A stretch of 64,000 bases of DNA. Origin: Shinisaurus crocodilurus. Lineage: Eukaryota > Chordata > Lepidosauria > Squamata > Shinisauridae. The notes below the pieces were generated by a model. It saw only the letters and a program-made list of their open reading frames with translations, had not been told where the DNA came from and searched no databases. The stretch covers positions 19,987,525-20,051,524 of the forward strand of contig CM037879.1 in NCBI GenBank assembly GCA_021292165.1, read 5' to 3'. Within the stretch, counting starts at the first letter, position 1. Each line of letters starts with the position of its first letter. A program made the translations under genes and the position numbers. Positions 20,621 to 30,422 of the stretch are shown piece after piece.

Positions 20621-22107
20621 GCCTAGTGCCTGTGGCTTGAGAAAGGAAGAACATGCCTGCAAGACTTGTGAGTCCCATAGGTTGCCAACTGATCAGGGGG
20701 AAACCCCAGCCTGGCCTGCTCCTGTGTCTTTAATAGGCTTGAGTTGCAAAGGGGGTGTTAAAGAGACAGCAACAGCCCTCACCCTGTTCAAAGGTTGGCA
20801 ACCTTAAGGATTCCTACAAATACACAAGGCAAGAGCATAGAAGGAATCGGAAAGCTCTTTTTCTTTTAGTTATGAATAGGAGGCTTGCTACGTCTTTCCC
20901 CTGGCAAAGCTTCTCTATCTCTACCTGTGATGGCTGCCTAGCTGGTAGAAGTTCAACAGGTGCAGCTTCCCCCACTCTTAACATGCAGGTTCAGTGACAG
21001 GGGAAAGCCTTGTCTGATGAATTTCTGTTTGTCACGCAGCTTTTTAAAAACACATACCGGTAGCTTGTCAACAAAAGAGAGTGGGAAAATCTGGCAAATC
21101 CTAGAGTTGGGATGTAATTTAACCCAGGGTTTGCTTTGAAATTTAAAAAGCCACACACGTTAAAATAACATATTTGATTAAAGAAAAACAACAAAGCTAT
21201 AAATAGACAATCAGTACACAATCAATCCAATATCATTTTTTATAAGTCTTCATCATGCAGACAGACACTCTTACAATTAATACAAAGAAGTTTGAAGCAT
21301 TATAGGTGGAATCAATAGAATGTTTTACCTGAATCTGTGAAACCTTTGTTTAAATCCCAGCTCAGCCCTTTCGCTCATTGGGCTGACTTTGGCAAGCCAC
21401 TCCATGTAAGCCTCAGTTCCTCACCCCTCAGATGGGAATGATGCTGCAATCCTATGCTTGTTTACATATGGGCTTATGGGACTTATTTCTGAGAAAACAT
21501 TAGCATCAGGCTGAAAGTGTAGCCTGTGTTGTAGATTTTGTTTTTATCAAAGATGAACATTTCTGTGGAGTTGCCAACATTTTTTCTGGCAGGGTTCCTG
21601 TGCTTATAACATCCCAGTAACAAGCAGAACTGTGTCTCTATGCCAGGAAAAGCTTCACCGACTGAATTTCTGTTGGTCATGAAATTGTTCAAGGCACAGG
21701 AGCCATGTCAGGAGGGGGGGGGGAGAAAAAGGGTGGCAGCCTTAAGACTGGCAATGGGAGCTCTATACCCTGGACTTATCTCTAAATTCTAACTCATAGA
21801 AGAGTAGAGTCATGAGGGAAATGGTTTGATAGAAGCCTCTATATACGGTAAGCTTCAATGTGCTGAGCCACTCTCTTCCAGGAACCTTGTTAAAATTGTA
21901 GATCTGTCAGGGGAACACTAGGGGTCCCCAGTAGACAATTATTGCAGTACAGTACTGACAAAACTACAATTCCAAGGGCTCTCTGTAGAAAAGAGAGCTT
22001 TGATGGTTAAGGTTTCTTTACAACAGGTGAGGCTAGTTGACTTACTGCTTCACTTTTTTCTTCCATAGGATAGAAAGTTCTCTTGCAGCATTGTAGAGTG
22101 ACACATT
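20621..22107. other. Unassigned, with SINE and MITE scraps
   Basis: No gene. At 21335-21435 lies a very diverged tRNA-SINE-like stretch (TTTAAATCCCAGCTC). At 21440-21500 lies part of a P3 MITE. Opposing frames at 20953-21221 and 21483-21692 show no motif. Confidence 0.35.
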
Positions 22108-22340
22108 TTAAGATGGACATTGACAATCTGGAGCATGTCCACAGGAAGGCGATCAGGACGGTGAGAGGGACCTAGAAACCCAAGTCCCAGGAGGAAGATT
22201 TGAAAGAGCTGGGCACGTTTAGCCCAGGGAGGAGAGGTTTCAGGGGGAGACATGACAGCAGTTTCCACATATCTGAAGGGCTGTTGTGCAGATGTTTCTC
22301 TGTTGCTCCAAGGACAGAACTAGAACCTCCTCCTTCCTCC
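22108..22340 (+). mobile_element. CR1 LINE, RT tail (first part of a split copy)
   Basis: Plus-strand translation gives LKELGTFSPGRRG and RCFSVAPRTE, the CR1 RT C-terminal block also present at 933-1292 on the other strand. The same CR1 continues at 22615-22675 and 23970-24140, so later insertions break it into three. Confidence 0.75.
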
Positions 22341-22600
22341 CTTACGGGAGGTTGGACATCATCATGGCTACACAGGCTTCAGATATGGCCGCTCTAAACA
22401 ATTATGTTGTGTTTGCCCCAAACCATTCCTTAAGGTTTTTCAGCTAAGACCTTCTTCTTCCTATACTTCTTTTCCCATTTTTTTCCCCTTGTATAATCAG
22501 CTGCAACTGATTATACAAGGGAAATGTATACAAGGATGGCCGGCCAGATGGGCGATTAACAAATATAATAAAATTAAAATAAAATAAATAAAACAGTCTA
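22341..22600 (+). mobile_element. L2-type 3' end and small hairpin inside the CR1
   Basis: GGCCGGCCAGATGGGCGATT followed by AATATAATAAAATTAAAAT (22536-22600) is an L2 3' end. A perfect hairpin CCTTGTATAATCAG / CTGATTATACAAGG sits just before it (about 22485-22522). The origin of 22341-22480 is not clear. Confidence 0.55.
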
Positions 22601-22614
22601 TATTTTTTTCATTT

Positions 22615-22675
22615 CTCATTGGGCTAGAACCAATGGGTGGAAATTGCAGGAAAGCAGATTTGAGCTAAACATTAG
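22615..22675 (+). mobile_element. CR1 LINE, middle fragment
   Basis: CATTGGGCTAGAACCAATGG through GAGCTAAACATTAG is the CR1 segment expected just before AGGAGAAACTTTCTAA. That continuation is found at 23970, after the MITE insertion. Confidence 0.7.
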
Positions 22676-22856
22676 GAGCTTTTTCTACACAGGGCACTTA
22701 TAGTGCACTCGCGATTCCTTATTCACAATTGTTTACTTGTTCTTTAGATGACATCGTGATCCTCCAGTTCCTCTTCCGTTTTTTCAGAGCCCTTTCCTCG
22801 GTTTATTTAGAACGGGGAAATGAGTTATTACTTCTGAGAATGAAAGAACTGCTTGT

Positions 22857-23228
22857 TAGGGGTGGGCGATCCGCCACAATCCGACCTGCCTCCGGCTCGG
22901 CAGGCGCCACTCTGTGCCCGCCGAGCCAGGGTGAAAGAGGACACGTGCCGCGCCACTCGTCAGACTTCCGGGTTCCCAGTGGGCCGCTTTTTACATAGCA
23001 AATGCCATAAGATACGCCAAAAGCGCCCTCAATTTGCGCACGTTATGCAAATTGCAGCCAATTATGGCGTATCTTACAGCATTTTCTACATAAACAGCGG
23101 CCCACCAGGAACCTGGAAGTCACTTTCTCAGCTCAACTCGGGAGAACGCAAGTCAAGCCGGGCAAGAAGGTAAGTGAGATGGAGTTTGGGGGGTCGAGCC
23201 CGGCCAGTTCACCGGATTTCTACCCCTA
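22857..23228. mobile_element. hAT-like element with a long central palindrome, 372 bp
   Basis: Ends TAGGGGTGGGCGATCC and GGATTTCTACCCCTA. Flanks CTGCTTGT (22849-22856) and CAACTTGT (23229-23236) match at 6 of 8. The centre pairs TTTACATAGCAAATGCC with the complement of AGCATTTTCTACATAAA. A second copy lies at 31079-31449. No coding capacity. Confidence 0.7.
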
Positions 23229-23260
23229 CAACTTGTGTATTTGTGCCTATTCCAGTGTGG

Positions 23261-23396
23261 GAGCCAGTGTGGCGTAGTGGTGAGAGTGTTGGACTGGGAC
23301 TCAGGAGATCAGGGTTCTAGTCCCCGCTCGGCCATGAAACTCACTGGGTGACTTTGGGCCAGTCATTGACTCTCAGCCTAACCTACCTCACAGGGT
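23261..23396 (+). mobile_element. Sauria-type SINE, 5' half
   Basis: Starts GAGCCAGTGTGGCGTAGTGG and runs to CTACCTCACAGGG. Its 3' half follows only after the inverted copy, at about 23720-23836 (GTTGTGTGAGGATAAAGTGG onward). ATTCCA occurs just outside both ends (near 23250 and 23834) and may be the target duplication. Confidence 0.8.
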
Positions 23397-23719
23397 TTAT
23401 TTGTTTATTTATTTTATTTATTTATTTACTTTTATTTATTTATTTATTTATTATATTTATACCCCGCCTCTTTTCCTGCAAGGAACCCAAGGCGGCTTAC
23501 ATAATCCTCCTCCTCTCCACTTTATCCTCACAACAACCCTGTGAGGTAGGTTAGGCTGAGAGTCAGTGATTGGCCCAAAGTCACCCAGTGAGTTTCATGG
23601 CCGAGCGGGGAATAGAACCCGGATCTCCCGAGTCCCAGTCCAACACTCTCATCACTACGCTACACTGGCTCCCACACTGGAATAGCACAAATACACAAGT
23701 TGTAGGGGTGGAAATCCCT
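23397..23719 (-). mobile_element. Inverted copy of the SINE together with its upstream flank
   Basis: In reverse complement this is a complete Sauria-type SINE preceded by about 45 bp of the same non-SINE flank that precedes the plus copy (ACAACTTGTGTATTTGTGC, CTATTCCAGTGTGGG). It reaches into the TACCCCTA end of the hAT-like element. A SINE inserting on its own would not carry that flank, so this is an inverted duplication. Scattered differences between the arms show it is not recent. Confidence 0.85.
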
Positions 23720-23836
23720 TGTTGGGGTTGTGTGAGGATAAAGTGGAGAGGAGGAGGATTATGTAAGCCGCCTTGGGTTCCTTGCAGGAAAAAAGGCGGG
23801 GTATAAATATAATAAATAAATAAATAAATAAAATTC
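23720..23836 (+). mobile_element. Sauria-type SINE, 3' half
   Basis: Continues the SINE begun at 23261 with GGATAAAGTGGAGAGGAGG, GCCGCCTTGGGTTCCTTGC and an AATAAATAAA tail. Confidence 0.8.
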
Positions 23837-23969
23837 CACTATAGTATGGCGCCACCTAGAGGTTATGTAGCAGAAAAGCAGGAAAGGAAAAGCTCTGTGT
23901 AGAGCTCAGATCTGAATTCTGTGACGAAACCAAAAGTAGATTATTAACAGCCTCATGTAGGAAAGCTCT

Positions 23970-24140
23970 GGGAGAAACTTTCTAATGGTAAGAGCTGTTC
24001 AGCAGTGGAACTGTCTGCCTCAGGAGGTGGTGGGCTCTTCTTCGCTGGGTATATTTTAAGCAGAGGCTGGACAGCCACCTGCCGGGGATGCTGCAGTGGC
24101 ACATTCCTGCACTGGGCAGGGGGTCCGACTAGATGACCTC
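23970..24140 (+). mobile_element. CR1 LINE 3' end (last part of the split copy)
   Basis: GAAACTTTCTAATGGTAAGAG, CAGTGGAACTGTCTGCC and GCAGGGGGTCCGACTAGATG are the canonical CR1 3' region. It continues directly from the sequence at 22675 once the MITE is removed. Confidence 0.8.
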
Positions 24141-24222
24141 TTAGAATGGGAAGGGTCTCTGGAGGTCATCTAGCCAAACCCCTGCCCAGTGCAGGAATGT
24201 GCAACCACAGCGTCCCTGGAAG
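24141..24222 (-). mobile_element. Minus-strand CR1 3' end abutting the plus copy
   Basis: GGAGGTCATCTAGCCAAACC and CCTGCCCAGTGCAGGAATG are the reverse complement of the CR1 3' end just upstream. Arms 24102-24140 and 24161-24199 form a near-perfect 38-bp inverted repeat with a 20-bp spacer. Confidence 0.75.
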
Positions 24223-24685
24223 GTTCTATGTAAAGAATTTTAGAATCCTGTGTAAAGGGGCTCTTTGGCTGTCACAGGACAACTGAAAGCCCTTTTCTTG
24301 GCTGCTGCCACAGTTCTAAATACTTGGCAGCAGTAAAACTACTCTGCATGCCATAGCAGTCACACATCTTTAAAACCAGGGAAAGGTCGCCATCTTTTTT
24401 TCTGGTAGGGCTCCTGTGCCTTTAACAGCTATATGAAATTCAGCAGCTATGGTTCCTGCCTGCCCTCCATGAGTCTCCCCAGGAAAGGGAAAGGCTTCAC
24501 TACTTGTCCTACTGCCTGTTCATGCAACTAATAAAGGCACGAGAGTCTTCTCTTCCCCCCCCCCCTCCCCACAAAGTGATAGCCTGATCTGGGATGGGCA
24601 GCTTAGGTTTTAAATGCTTGCTGTAACGAAGGCCTTACATATAACTCAATAGATATGTTTTGAAAGGTGCTTGCTTTATCCCTTA

Positions 24686-24917
24686 ATGTGGCGTAGTGTT
24701 GGACTGTTGCACTGGGACTCGGGAGATCCGGGTTCTAGCCCCCATGTGGCCATGAAGCTCACTGGGTGACTTTGGGCCAGTCACCGACTCTCAGCCTAAC
24801 CTACCTCACAGGGTTGATGTGAGGATAAAATGGAGAGGGGGAGGAGGAGGAGGAGGATTACATAAGCCGCTTTGGGTTCCTTGCAGGGGAAAAAAGGCAG
24901 GATATAAATATAAATAA
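24686..24917 (+). mobile_element. Sauria-type SINE, 5' rearranged
   Basis: Starts AATGTGGCGTAGTG but lacks part of the A-box stretch (GTGTTGGACTGTTGCACTGG). The B-box-like GGTTCTAGCCC, the body and the CTTTGGGTTCCTTGCAGG tail follow. Confidence 0.8.
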
Positions 24918-25973
24918 TTTTTAAAAAATATCTAATTAGCGTCTTCTGCCAAGGGAACAGCCTCCATCGGTGGAAAGAATTCCCCTTTTCCCTGCAGCCC
25001 CCTGCAGCCCCAAAATCTGCTCCAGAGGGTTGGGGGAACCCCTGGAACAGAATTTGGGGGGCTGCAAGGGAAAGTCCCCTTGGTGATCACCCAAAGACAT
25101 TTCTAAAGAAACCGCCGTCTGCATCAGTGACATGATTCTCCTTGGAAAATCCTTGGTCCAGTGTTGTTTTTCTGTTAATCTTTTGCAGACTAGGTTGCAG
25201 TTATGAGTGTTTTATAATTTGGGTCTCCAAATGATTTTAATATTCTCTTTTGGTGGTTTGCAAATCTTGCTCCTAATCTCCTTATCCGTTAAACAAATCC
25301 TTGCATCTTAAATTAAGCCTCTACATTAGGATTATAGATTTTGTTCCTGAGGTTACCGTACATCCAAAAAGTATTGCTTTCGTATACCGTAATCCTCAGT
25401 TGTGCATCCACAGGGTGATCTTACGGTCCGGTGATTGCTTTGGGACCTCGTGTAGACTCTGAAGGATTCTCCAAACCAAACTGGAATACTCTACTGTCCG
25501 AGGACGGCAGGAAAATGATAGATTTCCTGCCTGCTTTGATCCGCTTCACACATTACTGTGAAAGACGGATCCCTGATTTTCCACTACAGTCAACCGCTCA
25601 TCTTTTGCAAAAATTTGAAGAGCAGCTCTTCGGTGTGCATCTCCCACCTAGGCATGCCAGCCACCTGTTCCTTAATAATAATTTTTAATGCTACATCAGG
25701 AACTGTTCCTTGAAATAAGCCTATATATTCTCAGATATGCAAATGTTCTCAAAACATAAGAGATGGGGTGGGCAACCTGCAGCCCTAGAGCCGCATGCAG
25801 CCCTTGGCCTGACTTCAAAAGCCCTCTGTAAGCGATCAGTTCAGATCTCTGGGTGGGGAAGAAGGCAGGGAGGGAATGAGAGAGGAGGGGATGGCAGAGA
25901 GGGAGGGAGGGAGGGAGGGAGAATGGCATGTCAGAGAAAGAGAGGAGGGAGGGAGGTAGAGAAAGAGCAGAGT
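24918..25973. other. Unassigned sequence
   Basis: No gene supported. A G-rich GGGA tandem stretch occupies about 25890-25960. Frames at 25431-25688 and 25696-26166 show no motif. Confidence 0.3.
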
Positions 25974-26065
25974 GACTGGGTTCACACAACACGATAAGCC
26001 AGGGGTGGCTTATGAGCCGGGGGCTTATAAGCCACCCCGGCTTATCGAGTTGAGTGAGCCCAGGC
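25974..26065. repeat. Short foldback element, GACTGGGTTC family (P5)
   Basis: GACTGGGTTCACACAACACG on the left mirrors the right end TGAGCCCAG. GCTTATAAGCC-type palindromes fill the centre. AGT precedes and AGC follows. Longer relatives lie at 33876, 57451 and 60166. Confidence 0.7.
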
Positions 26066-26091
26066 AGCACCACAGAGAGAGGGGGAGAGAG

Positions 26092-27437
26092 CAGTGGCGT
26101 AGTGGAGCCATGGCTCGCAGGGACGCAAAGCCAGCATTGTTTTATCAGCAGGAACATTGACGTCATGATCTGCCACCCCCTCAGAATTCCCTCTTCCCTT
26201 TGAGTTTAGCTACAGTCCTGACAGTAGCTGGGGTGCGGGTACGGGAGAGAATGAATTTTCCCAGCCACAATATATTGCTCCTTGTTGGAAAGTATTTTGG
26301 GGTGGCCTGGTCTTGAATGGGCAATTAAGACCCATTCGCTTTACAAAAGAGAAAAACTCCCCAGAATTGGTTTGTTGATATTTATTTATTTATTGTATTT
26401 CTAGATCGCCCATCTACCTGGTGATAGGGGTCGGTTTGTGTGAAGAAAAGAGCCTTTGGGGGGTTCACACACACTCACCTCATGTGTGAACCGGCTGGGG
26501 TGGGGTGTGCATAGTTAGCGTGTGGAGAAAGGGGCCCTTGGGGGTTCCTGCATGCATGCGCACACACACACACACCTCCTCATGTGTAAACCAAGTGGGG
26601 CCAGTTGAGGGGGCTGGGAGGAAACGAAAGCCTCAGATGGAATGAATGGCGCCTAGAGAAGCTGGCCTAGGGCTTTCATATGTAAATAGTTCAAGCCATG
26701 AGTCATGAGTTCCCTTCCCCCTGCCTGGCCAGGTGAGGTGCATGGTGATTGGCTAAGAGGCAGCAGAGGAGGGGAGGGGGGGGAAAGGTATATTTCCCAA
26801 AGCGTGGGTTTTGGTCTTTGTTCTACCCAGCTGTGGTAATGGCGGTAAGCCAAGGACCCCAGGCAGCTCCTGGTGAAATTAGCTGGATTGAGGGCTCTAG
26901 TAAAGGCAAGCCTTGTGGGAGTTTTACCCATCTCGGACCTTCGGGTAGGTGTGGTAATCTCCCTCGGGCAGCGAGGCTGTGCTGGATTTAACCCTTGAAG
27001 AGAACACCCTCAGGTAACAGGTGTGTGCCTGAGAGATATTAAGGAATCAGGTTTTATTGTTTTGCAGCTTTATTGTGCTTCTCTCATTTCCCTAATCTTG
27101 TTGTAAAATGCCACCAGAATAAACCTTGTCCTGGTTTTACCCCACATGGTGTTTGTGGATTGCTCTGTGGCTTCAGTAACTAAATCCAGGTTACAGAATT
27201 AAAGGCGAGTCCCTCAACAGAGATCCAAGTAGGATTGCAGACAGCTGAGGCTGGCAGTCTGGTACCTTGAGATCTCTGGGGGTCTTGGTTCCTTTGGGGT
27301 AGGAAAGGGTGGGGGTGTGGCGGGCCAGCCAGCCCCCCTTCCTCCACAGTTTGCAATTTTGGCCTCTCTTTGGGGGCATGGCCATGGGGACTACCATGAG
27401 GAGTGCCTGCACTTCAAAATGTACTACTATACCACTG
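26092..27437 (+). mobile_element. hAT-like element split by a solo LTR
   Basis: Left end CAGTGGCGTAGTGGAGCC and right end CTATACCACTG. Flanks GGAGAGAG (26084-26091) and GGAGAGAC (27438-27445) match at 7 of 8. With the LTR at 26439-27348 removed it is about 430 bp and aligns with 15803-16188. It has no open frame of interest. Confidence 0.8.
26439..27348 (+). mobile_element. Solo LTR of an endogenous retrovirus-like element (copy 1)
   Basis: Starts TGTGAAGAAAAGAGCC, ends CCTTCCTCCACA, and is flanked by perfect 5-bp duplications GTTTG (26434-26438 and 27349-27353). Inside are GATTGGCTAAGAGGCAGCAG, a TATA-like GGTATATTTCCC, and AATAAACCTTG as a polyadenylation signal. The first about 80 bp are repeated in tandem (the second start is at 26521, TGTGGAGAAAGGGG). 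No internal viral genes are present. Confidence 0.88.
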
Positions 27438-27445
27438 GGAGAGAC

Positions 27446-27689
27446 AGAGAGAGAGAAGGCGGGGTCAGAAAGAGAGAATGGGGTGGCCCCGCCCATCGTG
27501 GGCGTGCAGCCCCTGGCAGATTGACCCTGAGGGGAATGTGGCCCTCGACAGAAAGAAAAGTTCCCCACCCCCATGTTAGAGACTGTCACCTTGCAATGGA
27601 AACATGAAATCCCTTTGCTGCTGTAATGTGTGAAATAGTCCCTTACTCTACACCAGCGATGGCTATCTTCGGATGGAAAGGCCTATCCC
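27446..27689. other. Unassigned sequence
   Basis: A GA-rich stretch follows the hAT-like element. The remainder contains CGACAGAAAGAAAAG and is not recognised. Confidence 0.3.
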
Positions 27690-28138
27690 TCTGGAAGTCC
27701 TCAGGCACGTTTATCAGGGATGAAAACTGTTGTGCAGAAAAGCAACTCGAATCCTTAGAGCACATTTTTTTTTAATGCAGCCTCCACAGGGAGGAACGAA
27801 ACAGGCTTCTTGGCCCTATTATGAGGAAATGCCCTGGGAGGTCACCAGACCAGTACCCGCTGAAACACTTTCTGGCAGGGACGTGTAAACCAACAACAGA
27901 GGCAGTGGCTAAGTTTCTTTTTTCTGTACTAAGGACTCATAAGGCAATTCTTCCATCATAAATGTAACTTCAATAGTAGGATCTTGTTTTTGGTTATCTT
28001 AAGATGTTTTAAACTGGTGTATGTTTTAATAATGTTTGTTGTATAATGATTTAATTATTTTAAATCATTATTTTTTATCCGTTTAATGATGTCCAATATT
28101 GTTTTTGTTGGGTCCGTGACCATATAATAAAAATTGAG
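27690..28138 (+). mobile_element. Probable LINE 3' end, family uncertain
   Basis: A frame-broken stretch reads like a LINE ORF2 C-terminal tail (ESLEHIFF, then an alternating hydrophobic region). It is followed by an AT-rich 3' UTR and CATATAATAAAAATTG. The loss of frame makes the family call weak. Confidence 0.4.
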
Positions 28139-28164
28139 ATTGAAGCAACCAACAGAGAGAAATG

Positions 28165-28266
28165 CAGGGGAGGTGCTAGGTCCCAAAACGTTCTGGGGCT
28201 CAGGCCCACAGGACCCCCAAAAAGCACAAATTGCATATACCATACTAATTTACATATGCTCTAAAG

Positions 28267-28297
<31 letters not shown>

Positions 28298-28622
28298 TTC
28301 AAGGACCCTGTCTCCTAAGGACACCCCAATCTGAAAAAAGGGATGTATGGACAGGGGAGAGGAGGGCATTTGATTTCAGAAAAAAAAACCTCAAGCAGAA
28401 AGATTCAAGGGGGGGGCAGCAGGAGGGGAAACACCTGTGGGCAAAAGGCCAGCTAATCCAGGGGGATCAGATGCAACAGATGCCCCTGGACCTTTATTTC
28501 AGCAAGGGCCCATCACCAGCAGGGTGGTGGGGCAGATGGTGGCCTCCCAGAGATTTGGGGCTCCAAATGAAAGATTCGGGGCTTCTTCAACCCTAGTGGG
28601 CTTCCCCCTGACACCACCTCTG
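28165..28622 (+). mobile_element. Non-autonomous hAT-like element, perfect TSD
   Basis: Ends CAGGGGAGGTGCTAGG and CCTGACACCACCTCTG. Perfect octamers GAGAAATG flank it (28157-28164 and 28623-28630). A (TC)n tract lies at 28267-28293. The right part recurs at 43275-43478 and, in shorter form, near 9358-9410. Confidence 0.85.
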
Positions 28623-28680
28623 GAGAAATGTCTTGTTCGTACACTAGAATCAGACTGTGCACGATACAACCACAAAGGAG

Positions 28681-29048
28681 AGGGCCGAGGGCCTTTTCAG
28701 TGGTGGTGCTCCCACACCGCCCTGCTCTGGAATGCCCTTGCTGAAGAGGCACGCCTGGCACCTTCACAACCAGTTGGTTTTGTTGGTTTCTAGTCTGCCC
28801 AATAATGAATGTTCTCCGGGTGGATTACAAGCATTTAGGTGCCAGCTTAAGACATGTTTTATTTACTCAAGCATTTAAAAATGTGAGTAATGTCTCTGCA
28901 TTCCCCCTCCCCATTTTATTGTTGCCTCTTCTGTGTTAATCGCTATCTCTTGTCTTAATGTATTGTAACCCGGATGTGTTGTACCGGCGCTGTCCTGGAA
29001 TCTGGCACTATGAAAGGGTGCTATAGAAATGTTTTAAATAAATAAATA
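28681..29048 (+). mobile_element. L2-type LINE 3' end
   Basis: Diverged C-terminal coding (GAGGGCCTTTTCAGTGGTGG, CTCTGGAATGCCCTTG) is followed by an AT-rich 3' UTR, GGGTGCTATAGAAATG and an AATAAATAAATA tail. Confidence 0.75.
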
Positions 29049-30165
29049 GAAGGATAAATAGGTCAGAGCTGCGTCAGGATCTGCGATGAAAGCCAGGTGA
29101 GGATCAAACAGGAAAGAAATAGTGCGGGACTGATTGGGGGGGGGGGAGGCAATGTGAGAGACAAGCTACTTTTACACTGCAGAAACGGGAACCGTTGGAT
29201 CCTTCACCATTTGATCCTCAACCCAGGGATGGGAACTCCCCCCCCCCCGAGGGCCGGATACACCCCTGGGGTTCCCCATCTCGCCCTGCAAGCTTCTTTT
29301 GCTGCATAAGAGGGTATTGCAAGGTAATTAACCTTTATATACCTTGCAATGAATCGAGCTGATTGCAAAGATTTTAAGCTGTGCATTTTGCAGGCAGAGA
29401 GAGCTGCCGCATCTTGGAACGGTGCTGCTGCTTAGCCCGTCGCGCTCATGACTTCATTCTTATGAATGGAAGGAGAAGAAAATCGATGTGGATGTCTTAA
29501 TATGGCCCTCAGTCCCTTCAGCTTCGGCTGTATGCACGTTAATCTGAAATCCCCCTTCCCCACCCTGATTTGGTTGCAGCGTTTACCCTCCACTGAGAGC
29601 ATCCTCTCGGCTATAAGATCCATGCAACCACCAAGCCAACGGCGCAAGGCTGCCCTCACAGCTGTGGAACTCCCTTGTGCTGGAGACTTGCCAATGTCCA
29701 AACTTGGATATTTTCCAGTAGCCCAGCAAGACACATTTATTTTGGCAGCTCTTAATAGCTGGAATCAAGCAGGTCAGGGGCAATCCTAATTAGGACTGAG
29801 TCAAAACTGATTGGTCAGATTCAGTTTCATTTTCACGGAGATAACGGACACAGAGGCATAACAGGTTTTTGGCACACCTGTCAAAACATTTTCTCTGAGT
29901 GGCACTAATTGGTTGAGCCAGGAGGGGAGAAGGAGCAGGATATGGCCATGTTTTAAATCAGGGATGGGGGACATTTTTGAGCCCAAGGGCTGAATTAGCT
30001 CTGGGCAATCATGTCAGGAGCGGCATGCTAGTATGGGCAGGGCCAAAATGGGTGGGGCCACCCCACTGCTGACATGTGCCTCTCCCTATGTGCTTGCCCA
30101 GAACCTTACACACACGCACGATCATCATCCTATCTTCGGGAGGCAGCTCAGCCCTCCAAGGCTAA
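29049..30165. other. Unassigned, with hAT-end scraps
   Basis: Two hAT-type end fragments occur (CCAGGGATGGGAACTCCC near 29222 and CAGGGATGGGGGACATTTTT near 29959), without partners. Opposing frames at 29432-29789 are not recognised. No gene. Confidence 0.35.
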
Positions 30166-30422
30166 GGGCAGTATCCAGTACTGACATTCCTGCAAACTCA
30201 AACAGCGCTAGCGGAGCTCCGCTGAATCTTTCCGTTACACAAGCGCTTGCCAATTATGCTTGCAGCAATGGCTTGCGCAAGCGGAATGCACACTCCCTTG
30301 CGCAACCGCGCCTGCACAAACATAACTTTCGTTGGTCTCTTCTCTTGCACATAGTTCAGAACCCAGTTTCTGCTGGCGCAACGTCATTTGTGCTGATGGC
30401 ATGACACAGTTGGATACTGCCC
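30166..30422. repeat. Harbinger-like MITE with TAA duplication
   Basis: Ends GGGCAGTATCCAGTA and TTGGATACTGCCC are inverted. TAA flanks both sides exactly (30163-30165 and 30423-30425). The interior has GCGCAAGC-type motifs. A longer, more decayed copy is at 59241-59564. A 3-bp TAA target is the signature of PIF/Harbinger transposition. Confidence 0.8.

Larger units (their letters stand above)
22676..23969. mobile_element. MITE with GAGCTTTTTCTAC ends, hosting further insertions
   Basis: Left end GAGCTTTTTCTACACAGGGC and right end CCTCATGTAGGAAAGCTC are inverted. The element sits in a CR1 with TAG / TGG flanks. An uninterrupted relative lies at 51096-51443. Its middle is split by a hAT-like element (22857-23228) and a SINE with an inverted copy (23261-23836). 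Confidence 0.75.
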
